From: Schistosoma mansoni
Lineage: Eukaryota > Platyhelminthes > Trematoda > Strigeidida > Schistosomatidae
Direction: 5' to 3'
NCBI RefSeq assembly: GCF_000237925.1
Contig: NC_031502.1
Span: 50,073,283-50,137,282 of the forward strand
Length of the DNA stretch: 64,000 nucleotides
Below, piece by piece: positions 49,801 through 57,419 of the stretch; positions within the stretch are counted from its first letter, which is position 1; the number at the start of each line of letters is the position of its first letter. The translations under genes and the position numbers were made by a program. The notes beneath the pieces are model-generated. The model ran no database searches. It was not told where the DNA came from and worked only from the letters and a program-made list of their open reading frames with translations.

Positions 49801-52800
49801 GATGATTATCTCACAACTGGGTGTCTTCAAATAAGAACTGGTCAATTTGGAAAATTTGTCTACACGTCAACATCCAACGGATTACAAACAGAGTATTTCT
49901 TGTTATGCTATAAATACTAATAATGGATACTACTACTGCCATTAATGCCTGTTACTCCTCGTGGAGGAGCAGAGGTCGCCCACCAACACTCTACATGCAA
50001 TCCTGTCCCAAACAATCCTTTCCAGTTGTTATTCATCCTTTTCATATCTGCTTCTATTTTCCGATGCAATGTGCTTTTTGGCCTTCCGATTTTTCACTTT
50101 ACTTCAGGATTTCAAGTTAGGGTTTGCCTCGTGATGCAGTTTGGTGATTTCTGTAATATATGTCTTATACACTTCCAACGTCCTTTCCTAATTTCCTCTT
50201 CAGTTGGAAGCTGGTTTGTCCTCTCCTACATAAGGCTGTTGCTGATGGTATCCGGACAGTGAATGTTGAGTATTTTGCGTAGATAATTGTTTATAAATAC
50301 TTGTACCTTCTTGTCAATGGTTGTAGTAGTTCTCCACGTTTCAGCTCTGTACAGTAGGACTGTCTAGACGTTCGTATTGAAGATTCTCACTTTGAAATTC
50401 GTTGACAGTTGTTGTGAGTTCCATATGTTGTTCAATAGTAGAAATGCGGCTCTTGTTTTGCCAATCATCGCCTTTACGTTTGTATCAGACCCCGCACTAG
50501 TAGTGGATATATGTAATTAAAGATTAGTAACACTAGTGATCCAAAGTTGTTAGCTAAATCGACGCCAACTAGTGTCAGGCGGTTGTCATAGTTTTTTTTA
50601 TTGGCGTAAAACTGTAGTTCAATGATCTGAGCACATAAATTTTGTTGATGGAGTCACCTAATAAAATTTGATCAGCACGGTAGCGGTGTTCATCTCAGAT
50701 AATAAGTATGGATTGTAACAAAGTTTACCTGTACTGTGGTGTGTATTACTTATATCCACATAAGTAGTATATAACGGCGGTCGGGCATTGAATGTATTTC
50801 AGTAGAAGATCGATAACCTTAGAACGGGACCGAAACCCAATTGGTATGAAAATACTTGAACGATAAGAATCGGGGACGATGGAATGATATTTACAGAAGG
50901 AACTTTCAAGATTGAGACAATTGATTGCAAATTAACTGTATGGTTGTCAGATTTTACTGAGATATTCTGTAACTTTGTGCTTAAATACATTGTCCCACCC
51001 GTGTTCTTGTTCACTACAGTATGATTTAGATTTATGTGTTATAATCAACAGAGCATTTCAAATAATTAGACTTATTAAACAACATTATTTCAACAAGCTT
51101 TTTCTACTCCACTGATTAATTTTAATTAGAATAAACTTATTTCTTCTCAGTTTAAGAGTCCAGTTTGTTCGTGATAGACTACAAATAGCCCCATCTGAAA
51201 ACAGTAATACGCTATATAATATAATACCATATACTAATGTATATTCTAAGATGATGGAGGATATTTGTAGCTCATGATGAGGATGTTGAAGCTGTTGTGA
51301 GTTCTGAGCCAGATGGATTGGTTGTGAAGATTTCATCACTCTTTTGAACAATACTGTTAGCAATTACTTCAACCAACAAGAAAAAGAATTTACAAAGGCA
51401 ATGTCAGGATTCAGGTCAAGAGAAAAAATAACTAAAAAGAACACAGAAGAAACGACCACGTAGTTAAAGATAAAAAAACCAATCAAATTTCAGGTCAACA
51501 AAACAAGCTATTATTTAGTTGTGAAGAGATTCTAATAGTACACTTCTCTTTGAAGTACGTGTTGATAATGTTGTTCAAAAGAAAAATAACCGCTTCTCAA
51601 CCAATCTATCCAGATCAGAGATCATAACAACTTCAACATGATATACATTATCTAACATCAATCGTATACATCAATAATATGAATTCTTTTTAGAACAAAA
51701 ATGAGCTAATTTGTTTGTTAATATGTATAACTTTGATATTTTAAACTGAATGATAAAGAAAAAAGAAAACACTTCACTTACCCCTAAAAAAATATTATTT
51801 GATGCATCAAATCCAGCTGCATATAAACGAGCAGTGTAGGGTGGATCACGATCAATGTGAATACGACAAGCAAAACGTGAAACTGCACTTTCATAATTAC
51901 CACGACTGGAATCTTTTGAATTATCTTTACATTGTTTATTATTATTATTGATATGCTGCTGATCGTTTTCACTAACTGACGGTTTTGGTTCGGATACAAC
52001 AAAATCTATGTGATTGTCAGTACTTCGACCAATCTATAAAAAATATTAATCAAAGTATGTACCAACAGATAAATACAATTAAATGTTACAAAAATCTTGA
52101 ACCGGAAAAGTGTTTAACTCTATGACTTATAGACAGTTATTATTATACTTCACATTAAACTATAAAGTTAATACGAAAGATGTAGATACTTTTGTTTGAG
52201 TTCAGTCAATTATATGAGTAAGAAAATTGCTATAAAAAGGTGTGAAATCTAATGTCGAATGTTACCAACTTTGGACATGAATTAAAATATTTCTAGGTTA
52301 TTTTGTTGATATCAAATGAGTTGGATGAAGGCAAGTTATTTTAGACTAATAGAAAGAACTATAGTATAATTTCCCATAAAGTCTATGTCTGATTCAGAAT
52401 AAATACATAAAGATTGGGTTATTGAAAGTAGTGTAGTTTAGTGATCAAGTATAAGTTCGAGTAAAAAATGTGTAGTGTAAGGGTTCATCATGACATTCCC
52501 TGATAGAAAGTACTAAAGTGGATGGATTTGTTCATAATAAGTTAATTCAACGATCTAAGTATTCGACTTTTAACCGCTAGATTGAAAAATCGAATTCTAT
52601 CCCATGTGTATTAATTTGAATAGACAAGTAAGGTATATAACCCTCATACGATAAACATGATTCAAAGCCTAATACAGAAAAAATACACTTATTCACCATG
52701 GTGTCGGAAAACATTATTCAGAATCACCAAGGGCAGGCTGTGCAGATGGGATCTACATCCGTTGTGTTTGTGTCCGACTTCAACGCAATCTAATATACTA

Positions 52801-53232
52801 GGTTTCCAGTTGCGTTCATTGTGTATGAATTATTGTTACTATCCAAATACTCAAGACTGAGTAGGTTGAATATTATTTAAACTTGTAGTGCAGTTTTTGA
52901 AAGTCAAGAGCTCGAATAGTAAAACCACAAATTTAATACTCTGAGATAAAACCAAACAACTTTTTTAACCAAAAAGGTCACTATAATATTGACAAAATAT
53001 AATGTTTCAATAGAAGTGTAATGTTAACAAAATGACAATTGTTGCTAAAAAAAAACTAGCATTTGAAACAATAAGGAATACAATCTACACTCTATTGAAT
53101 GAAAAAAAAGTAGACAATTATGATAATCACCTGGAACATATCCACTTTAGGATCAGGCACATATTCTACAACTACTGTAACATTCCTCGATAAGGTAAAT
53201 GAGATGGCAGGTGTATTCCGATTTGTCACTGC
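26771..53232 (-). CDS. Pellino E3 ubiquitin-protein ligase (8 exons seen, N-terminus not found)
   Basis: Eight exons on the - strand follow the full order of Pellino: an FHA-like phosphothreonine-binding core, then the C-terminal CHC2CHC2 RING-like domain. In known family members this protein binds IRAK-type kinases in Toll/IL-1 signalling and adds ubiquitin to them. Matches to the human PELI sequence as remembered include [82 protein letters not shown] and CPFC. The stretch corresponding to roughly the first 70 human residues, with the YGELIVLGYNG motif, was not found between 53233 and 64000. The protein is longer than the vertebrate form through low-complexity inserts and a Ser-rich C-terminal extension. 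One junction (intron 40841-43755) has a reading-frame question. Introns hold SINEs, a LINE, a PLE remnant and a large inverted repeat. Confidence 0.93.
27535..27657 (-). repeat. Partial copy of the 280-bp TGT...ACA repeat
   Basis: The stretch ending cttatatctatcaacatacaccaca matches the right part of 9020-9300, including the pyrimidine-rich middle. It lies in the last Pellino intron. Confidence 0.4.
28849..28891. repeat. (TA)n microsatellite
   Basis: About 21 TA units in the last Pellino intron. Confidence 0.9.
29338..29487 (-). CDS. Pellino exon G (RING-like domain, middle)
   Basis: The exon is 150 nt, with acceptor tttattcag and donor gtaagt. It reads NSRRTCPLC, then [16 protein letters not shown] and [16 protein letters not shown]. 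These match CPMCR...VPLWLGCEAGFYVDAG...THAFSPCGHVCSEKT in vertebrate Pellino. The CPLC and CGH zinc ligands are intact. Confidence 0.94.
30244..30338 (-). mobile_element. SINE family A, truncated at the assembly gap
   Basis: Tail aggggggtattgtggagatt through gctagaccaccatggaaatc and then the N run. The rest is probably in the gap. Confidence 0.7.
30339..30538. other. Assembly gap (200 N)
   Basis: A run of 200 N between a truncated SINE and a (TA)n tract (30539-30561), so the gap probably stands for unresolved repeat. Confidence 1.
30539..30561. repeat. (TA)n microsatellite beside the gap
   Basis: At least 11 TA units running out of the N gap, so the true length is unknown. Confidence 0.85.
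30760..30945 (+). mobile_element. SINE family A, diverged copy
   Basis: The tRNA-like head (gacctagtaattaggcattc, box B ggattcgaac) is followed by a hammerhead remnant (ctgagaag...aggacgagac) and a decayed end. Confidence 0.65.
31551..31807 (-). CDS. Pellino exon F (start of RING-like domain)
   Basis: The acceptor is tctctctgtag and the donor gtaagt; the exon begins in phase 0 and ends with two bases of a split codon. It carries [18 protein letters not shown], then a schistosome-specific Asn/Asp/Ser-rich insert of about 40 residues, then [20 protein letters not shown]. The Cys-Gly-His-x-His motif supplies the first zinc ligands of the Pellino RING-like domain. Confidence 0.93.
33795..34560 (+). 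mobile_element. Penelope-like element, reverse-transcriptase remnant
   Basis: Translated pieces show the Penelope-type RT palm: [19 protein letters not shown] (motif A), [17 protein letters not shown] (B) and [14 protein letters not shown] (C, with the catalytic YVDD). Then come pieces resembling [20 protein letters not shown]. The N-terminal RT half and the GIY-YIG nuclease are not seen here. The copy is broken and old. It lies in the Pellino intron 31808-35127. Confidence 0.8.
34806..34870 (+). ncRNA. Hammerhead-like core downstream of the PLE remnant (weak)
   Basis: The sequence ctgaaga, then gtcc...ggac as a possible stem II, then gata where a hammerhead needs gaaa. Some Penelope-like elements are known to carry hammerheads in their terminal repeats. 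Stem I and the cleavage triplet are not clear, so this is probably decayed or coincidental. Confidence 0.3.
35128..35247 (-). CDS. Pellino exon E (LIDLCG/LLWR block)
   Basis: The exon has 40 codons, phase 0 at both ends, with acceptor ttcatttag and donor gttagt. It reads [17 protein letters not shown] followed by [13 protein letters not shown], corresponding to QDGSLIDLCGATLLWR in Pellino, the end of the FHA-like half. Confidence 0.92.
35525..35690 (-). mobile_element. SINE family A, decayed copy
   Basis: Tail acttgtggagatcaaagaat, then ttagctagactatcatagag and the box B remnant gtgaatcgaaccc, in - strand order. Confidence 0.55.
36004..36066 (-). ncRNA. Hammerhead relic, SINE B type, in inverted-repeat left arm
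   Basis: On -: ctgacga, gtcc...gtac (stem II with a mismatch), a run of A in place of gaaac, and GUC followed by ctgg. The partner copy on + is at 40385-40450. Probably inactive. Confidence 0.5.
36205..36275 (+). ncRNA. Hammerhead relic, SINE B type, facing the previous one
   Basis: ctaacga in place of ctgacga, stem II remnant gtcg...ggat, gaaac and GCC in place of GUC. Two essential positions are changed, so inactive. The partner copy on - is split by the LINE insertion at 37336. Confidence 0.5.
36529..36554. repeat. (TA)n microsatellite in the inverted-repeat spacer
   Basis: About 13 units between the arms of the large inverted repeat. Confidence 0.85.
37131..40588. repeat. Right arm of the large inverted repeat, interrupted by a LINE
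   Basis: 37131-37336 and 40221-40588 together form the reverse complement of 35865-36434. The LINE at 37337-40220 separates them. The spacer between the arms (36435-37130) is unique AT-rich DNA with an (AT)n tract at 36529-36552. Confidence 0.88.
37337..40220 (+). mobile_element. RTE-clade LINE, decayed, nearly full length
   Basis: A non-LTR retrotransposon with an apurinic endonuclease followed by a reverse transcriptase. Visible motifs are [12 protein letters not shown] and [15 protein letters not shown] near 37590-37730; [14 protein letters not shown] near 37930; [20 protein letters not shown] (RT motif A) near 39127; [17 protein letters not shown] (B) near 39301; and FADDLIVL (C) near 39436. 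The 3' end encodes the family's conserved end ([11 protein letters not shown]) in broken frame, then a short A/G/T-rich tail. The frame is interrupted many times (at least six shifts or stops), and the middle of the endonuclease is partly deleted. The insert is bounded by the direct repeat ctagatata (37328-37336 and 40221-40229), a clean target-site duplication. It lies inside an older inverted repeat. Confidence 0.9.
40753..40840 (-). CDS. Pellino exon D (WREVSVCG block)
   Basis: It encodes [20 protein letters not shown]...PTNL, matching the WREISVCG block of Pellino. The best acceptor (ttttccattacag) gives the exon 40753-40840, which begins with one base of a split codon. An upstream acceptor (ttccattcag) extends it to 40886, restores the frame with the previous exon and adds a hydrophobic run ([15 protein letters not shown]). 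The donor is gtaagg, phase 0. Confidence 0.8.
41065..41525. mobile_element. SINE family A, inverted pair
   Basis: 41065-41378 is a diverged - strand copy including its tRNA-like head (ctctagactgctgagccgg on +). It joins 41378-41525, a + strand hammerhead region (ctgaggagtcctaatactagg) and tail (ccacaacctcctcaaattcc). The hammerhead gaaa is changed to gaac. Confidence 0.7.
43345..43605. mobile_element. SINE family A, compact inverted pair of hammerhead regions
   Basis: 43345-43462 is a - strand tail and hammerhead region. 43462-43605 is a + strand hammerhead region and tail. Neither half has a tRNA head, so the unit is a fold-back of two hammerheads with outward tails. The + core (ctgagga, gtcc/ggac, gaaac, GUC) is intact but stem I is weak. 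Confidence 0.75.
43756..43870 (-). CDS. Pellino exon C (MDGLTTNGV block)
   Basis: The start after the acceptor ccgaaaag at 43871 gives ERAIKWK...[11 protein letters not shown], aligning without a gap to EKAAKWK...[11 protein letters not shown] in human Pellino. A second acceptor (ttgctatag, exon from 43900) keeps the frame and adds ten residues, [10 protein letters not shown], so either or both may be used. The donor is gtatgt at 43755. The exon then ends with one spare base, which does not fit the simplest start of the next exon. Confidence 0.82.
44202..44320 (+). mobile_element. RTE LINE 5'-end remnant
   Basis: Sequence from ctccgtctgaagcccttct through ccaagctcggataaa to cttgctaaagatatcgc matches the start of the LINE at 37337-37460 with many substitutions. 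No LINE body follows. Confidence 0.5.
46262..46450 (-). mobile_element. SINE family B (Sm-alpha-like) with hammerhead
   Basis: Near-identical to 23918-24107 along the tRNA-like head and hammerhead. The flanks differ, which sets the unit length at about 190 bp. It lies in the Pellino intron 43871-51781. Confidence 0.85.
46279..46339 (-). ncRNA. Hammerhead ribozyme, SINE B
   Basis: As at 23934-23994: inner stem I atccag/ctggat, ctgacga core, stem II gtcg...ggac, gaaac. The cleavage triplet is AUC instead of GUC, still a permitted NUH triplet. Confidence 0.75.
48336..48540 (+). repeat. Partial copy of the 280-bp TGT...ACA repeat
   Basis: Starts tgtggtgcgtgct and includes gatataagtagtatgta and cagtcaagtttgagacgaa, matching 50735-50930. 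The right part is diverged or missing. Confidence 0.4.
49945..50487 (-). mobile_element. RTE LINE 3'-end fragment
   Basis: The reverse complement matches the last ~540 bases of the LINE at 37337-40220, including the stretches around 39660-40200, and ends in the same ctcctccacgaggagtaaca-like 3' motif. It is 5'-truncated near 50487, next to unrelated sequence. It lies in the Pellino intron 43871-51781. Confidence 0.85.
50735..51018 (+). repeat. 280-bp dispersed repeat with TGT...ACA ends (possible solo LTR)
   Basis: The 284-bp unit begins tgtggtgtgt and ends gttcactaca, with flanks gtac and gtat. It is homologous to 9020-9300 in reverse orientation. The shared blocks include the acttatat near-palindrome, gagacaattgattgcaaatt and ctgagatattctgtaa. 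Confidence 0.5.
51782..52033 (-). CDS. Pellino exon B (FHA-like core)
   Basis: The exon has 84 codons, phase 0 at both ends. It begins [13 protein letters not shown] and ends [14 protein letters not shown], both hallmark Pellino blocks. Between them is an Asn/Lys/Ser-rich insert in the variable loop, longer than in vertebrates, followed by SRFACRI and [14 protein letters not shown]. The donor is gtaagt. Confidence 0.93.
52640..52862. repeat. Unclassified GC-richer block, probable repeat fragment
   Basis: A 220-base segment with accaagggcaggctgtgcag and gatctacatccgttgtg inside the Pellino intron 52034-53130. The open frame on + (67 codons) has no recognisable domain. It looks like a dispersed repeat fragment. 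Confidence 0.3.
53131..53232 (-). CDS. Pellino exon A (FHA-like core, start)
   Basis: The exon has 34 codons, phase 0 at both ends, with acceptor tatttttag before it and donor gtgatt after it. It reads AVTNRN...[15 protein letters not shown]...DMFQ, matching the human stretch SISYTLSRAQTVVVEY...DMFQ. This is the most upstream Pellino exon I could identify. Confidence 0.9.
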
Positions 53233-53394
53233 CTAAAAATAGAAAAATAAAACTTAAATATTTATTATAAAAATCCCTCCAAAAAATTCGGTTTGAGGTA
53301 GGGAAAACAAAATCTAAATTAAACTAGGAACCAGTAAAGTGAAGATGAAAAAGGACATTTAAGAATTCAACTTGTTAAAATATCAGTTTTGGAT

Positions 53395-53760
53395 AAGATA
53401 CTTGTTATATCTAGAGCTCAGTTTCTTAATACACCGCGTACAACTTGAGTTCTTGAATGCTAGAACCCTCCAGGTCGCAAATGAGAAGAAAAAAGAAAAG
53501 TGAAAGGAACGCTATTCCAAACAGTGTCAAATATGGTACAAAAATGTCAGATATTTATAGTTTTTAGTAAAAATGAAATCATAATTATAGTCCTCTAATA
53601 CGCAAACAGGCTTTTCTAACATTTGTCCAATAGAGAAGCTACACGTAGGGATTCTGGAATATTCTTCCAAAAGACGATTGGATGGAATACCTTCGGCTTT
53701 TTTGAGCTTCCTCGAGTTCACCCGTGGGCCGTCCTCACAAGATTGTCACTACTTTGCATA
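53395..53760. repeat. Unclassified GC-richer block, possible LTR fragment
   Basis: A compositionally distinct ~365-base block upstream of the first recognised Pellino exon, with cgcaaacaggcttttctaac, gattggatggaatacc and cacccgtgggccgtcctcac. It contains no Pellino-like coding on the - strand. A fossil repeat is the likeliest reading. Confidence 0.35.
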
Positions 53761-54184
53761 ATATTCAACATCATACAAAATGTATTTTTGAAACAGTAAG
53801 TTTTGTGGAAGGTGGTAGACAACACAAATTGTTAATAAGTGTTAAAGAGCATGAGAGTCAAGTATATATTTCTTAAAAGGGAATTTTATTTCCAGTTAAT
53901 TATTTAAAAATCATTCAACGAAACCATGAAGAAGTAAAAAGAGTAATATAATAATGGTTTACAGTTTAGAATATAAATTGATGAAATAAATAAAACCTAT
54001 TGTTGACGCTCACAGAAGTGAAACAGATGATTTTTAGCTGTCAACCGGATTTACTTTAGTTTAGTGAAGTTAATCAAAGTTCATCACCATATAGTCTTTA
54101 TCATGATTAGAGATCAAACGCCATGATATATCTTCACTTATATCAATGCATGTGGACACACATTCGATTGGATCAATGTCTAAA

Positions 54185-54560
54185 TTTCCGATGGAGGGAA
54201 TACTAAGAACATCAGGGAGTTCTTAGAAGCTTGGCACTCAGGTCAGTCAACAGACACGTCGAAATCGATCAAGTTTATCAACCAATCAGAAAAGCCATGG
54301 ACAAATATAGGGTCAAGAATCAGACCAAAGGGAGATACGACCAAAATAAAAAGGCAGATAATGACAGGTTAGAGGTCAGCGATAACCAATCAAGATCGAG
54401 ATCCACGGGACAAGCTGTGAGTCATATGTGGAGAAAGTCGAATACTTTACTTCTACCTGAAGTTTGTGCTGATGATGTCGTTCAGAAGAACGATGAAAGC
54501 TCCACGACCGAACCACCACTCCACCAAAATCATCCACCCAAGCTACAAATTTTCACTATT
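54185..54560 (+). mobile_element. Probable Penelope-like element 3' end
   Basis: The stretch encodes NIREFLEAWHS, then VNRHVEIDQVYQPIRKAMD in a neighbouring frame, resembling the end of Penelope-type polyproteins after the GIY-YIG domain. A GC-richer tail follows. No GIY-YIG core is visible upstream, so the copy is truncated. Assignment rests on this motif only. Confidence 0.5.
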
Positions 54561-56034
54561 TCAATTTTGATACAGTAGCTGTACTACATATAACTTTTTA
54601 AACAGTTATCATTGTTTATAAGTTTAGTACATAAATGAGCGAAAAGTTAATGATGTAGTAGGTGTTTATTCTATTATTTTTCATGTGGATAAACACATAG
54701 TTTAATTGAAAATATTCAATATTCAACTCAAAAATTCAATATTTACCCCTATAAAGTTAAGTTTTTAAAGTCTAATTTAATGTCACAGATTGGATTTTTG
54801 CATCATATAGTTAGTTGTACTGAAGAGCCAACTATATATAATTACTTCTTAAACTCTAAGGGGTCAAGTAGTTACTGTTTGGGATCATATCCGGATACCG
54901 AAACATGTACATACTTACTGAGAAAAACTTAATTATCAATCAATTTGCTTAGTGGACAGTAAAGTGCATTTTTTCCAAAAAGGACAAGTTATGAAAAAAG
55001 TGTGGTTATCCTAAAAATACCTGACGCATAGATGACGATAAATCAATTAAAAACAAAATATTACTTCATTTGTATTTCGTCAATTTCTACTGTTTAGCTA
55101 AAAATTGTCATTTAATTTAAATAAGAATATTTGGTACTGAAGTAATGCAATAATAATACGAACGCATTGAAAATGAACCTTACATATACAAAACAGCTAG
55201 TAAAAAGACACTATTACTTCTTTTCTATTTGTTAACAGAGATGTAAACTACAACATAATGTAGTTCACTGATTTAACAATTAAGCCGTTAAGCTTAAACT
55301 TAGTTACATATACCTATCCGTAAACTATAAACTGAATTCACATTAAGTTTTTTTTAAAGAAATGAATCCCTATGTTTCTAGTTATTCAGTATCAGTAGTA
55401 TGCAAGACTGTATTTTTGGATCCTACTAGGTTACGAGGAATATTTTTAAAGGATCATTTTAAAACGATAACTATTAGATATTAATACAGTAATGGTCATA
55501 ACATCTCATGTGCGTACATTGAAATGTGACAGGAAGGAGGACAAATTGAATAAGCCGATAGACTATATCACTGATATTCTAAAGAGTAAAACAAAAACTA
55601 GTATCACCGGAATAATTTAAAGCATTCTGAAGGTTACATGATCCATTATTATGAAATAATCAGTTAGTATAACAGAATTGTTTGCATAGTATGTTTTGAG
55701 GTTCGTATATTTTAATTCAGTGCAATGATATGATTAATCAACATCTTAAGAATTTATACACCATTGAGTTTAATGTTATGTGATAAAAAAATACCACTGC
55801 ACTGTTCAAAGCTTACCAAATGAAATAGAACTTGAACTAATAATCTAAAAGTCAAATTCCAAGTATTGTATTCATTGAAACAGATTCATTCACTATTCAA
55901 TCGTTAAATGATAAATATGTGGTTAAGAATAAATGTTCAGTGTATTGATTTAATACAAACTGAAAAAGAGTCTATAAGAATTATATATAAAAAGACCTTA
56001 CTAGTTTACATTTTGAGAAAAAGAATCTAATGAG

Positions 56035-56740
56035 TGATGGTTGAACTCCACTGGTAACTGCTTCTCACTATAACTCCAGGAAACATCTCTTGAATCGAGT
56101 CACCAGTAAGACATTAAACAGTAACACCGTTGGATGCTGACTCAGTAGTCTAGAGGTTAAGCGCTCGTGCGCGAGACCGATAGGTCCTTGGTTTGAATCT
56201 CGAGAGGTGGGATCGTGGATGTGCACTGCTGAGGAGTCCCACAATAGGACGGAACGGCCGTCTAGTGCTTTCAGGTTTTCCTTGGTGGTCTAGCGTCAAA
56301 TGACTCATGATTTCAACTCTGAAAATACTAAATCTCCACAAAAACCCTTCTGATTATAATCGTATGCTCACTAGTGACTGACTTCGAGAGGTAAATCCTG
56401 GAGTTCTAGTGAGAAGCAGTGACCAGTGGAGTTCAAACCACGTCTGCTGTGAGATAGGAACTTACTGAAGACAGTTGATGAACGGTCGCTCAACTTCGTG
56501 GATTGTTTGGAGTTAGACAATAAACACCATCGGATGCCGGCTCAGTGCTCTATCGGTTAAGTGCTCTGGCGCGAGACTGGTAGGTCCTGGGTTCGAATCT
56601 CGCGAGGTGGGATCATGGATGCGCACTGCTGAGGAGTCCCACAACAGGACGAAATGGCTGTCCAGTGCTTCCAGGTTTTCCTTGGTGGTCTAGCTTCAAT
56701 TGACTCACGCCTTCAACTATGATAATAAAAATCTATAATT
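56035..56740. mobile_element. SINE family A tandem dimer with inverted leader at the left
   Basis: 56035-56115 is a - strand leader. 56112-56345 is a + unit (box B-like ggtttgaatctc, hammerhead, tail ccacaaaaacccttctgatt). 56346-56515 is a leader. 56516-56740 is a second + unit with box B gggttcgaatctc and an intact hammerhead. The order head-hammerhead-tail-leader-head-hammerhead shows the full repeat period is about 400 bp. Confidence 0.85.
56624..56667 (+). ncRNA. Hammerhead ribozyme, SINE A, second unit of the dimer
   Basis: cactg/cagtg stem I, ctgagga core, stem II gtcc/ggac, gaaa, short stem III and GUC at 56660-56662. The core is intact. The first unit (56224-56267) has ggaac and tagtg instead, so it is probably inactive. 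Confidence 0.75.
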
Positions 56741-57343
56741 ATTTTATACATTGTGTACATTATACTTTTCTGGTGAATAATAATGCTAACACTACTGAAT
56801 TATCAGTAAAAATCAACAGTAATATTTATTAGTCAATAAACTGTTGCTATGACGTCAATTGAAAGGATTAATTCAACATAGTACATTATAATTTAGTTTC
56901 ATATGTGTATCAAATACATAATTAGAAAATAAAATTAATAACCTAACAAAAGTTAAACTCTCAGTAGGTTATGTATTACATTAGGTAATAAGAAGAAACA
57001 AAAAAGAACCAGATAGATAATGATCTGAGACTTTTAAATAGTGACCTACATAGTGGAAAATAGATAGGAAGTAAAAAATCAATATATTTAGGAAAGATTG
57101 ACAGAAAATTACTCTAACATCAATAGATACAATCAACTGAAGTTAAGAGAATTAGATCAATATCGAATAAACATATGAATTATTTAATAAATATTGGAAA
57201 TAATTAAATAAAATATGAATCACTTCAATTGTTTTATTCTTACTTTAAATGTACAAAGAAAAACGATGCCAAAATTATCGGTAAGCAATAACATGTCACC
57301 CACTAAATATTAAATTTACTAATAAAATTACACTATACAGGGA

Positions 57344-57344
<1 letters not shown>

Positions 57345-57416
<72 letters not shown>
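57345..57416. repeat. Compound (TA)n(GA)n microsatellite
   Basis: About 18 TA units followed by about 18 GA units. The open frames reading through it are artefacts. Confidence 0.9.

Positions 57417-57419
<3 letters not shown>

Larger units (their letters stand above)
43871..51781 (-). other. Pellino intron, 7.9 kb
   Basis: Holds a LINE 5' remnant (44202-44320), SINE B (46262-46450), two 280-bp repeats (48336-48540, 50735-51018) and a LINE 3' fragment (49945-50487). 44321-46261 and 46451-48335 are AT-rich and featureless. Confidence 0.75.

Noticed and set aside
51085-51363. Minus-strand 92-codon frame just 3' of a Pellino exon
   Set aside because: No Pellino similarity and no need for it: exons 51782-52033 and 43756-43870 join in phase without it.
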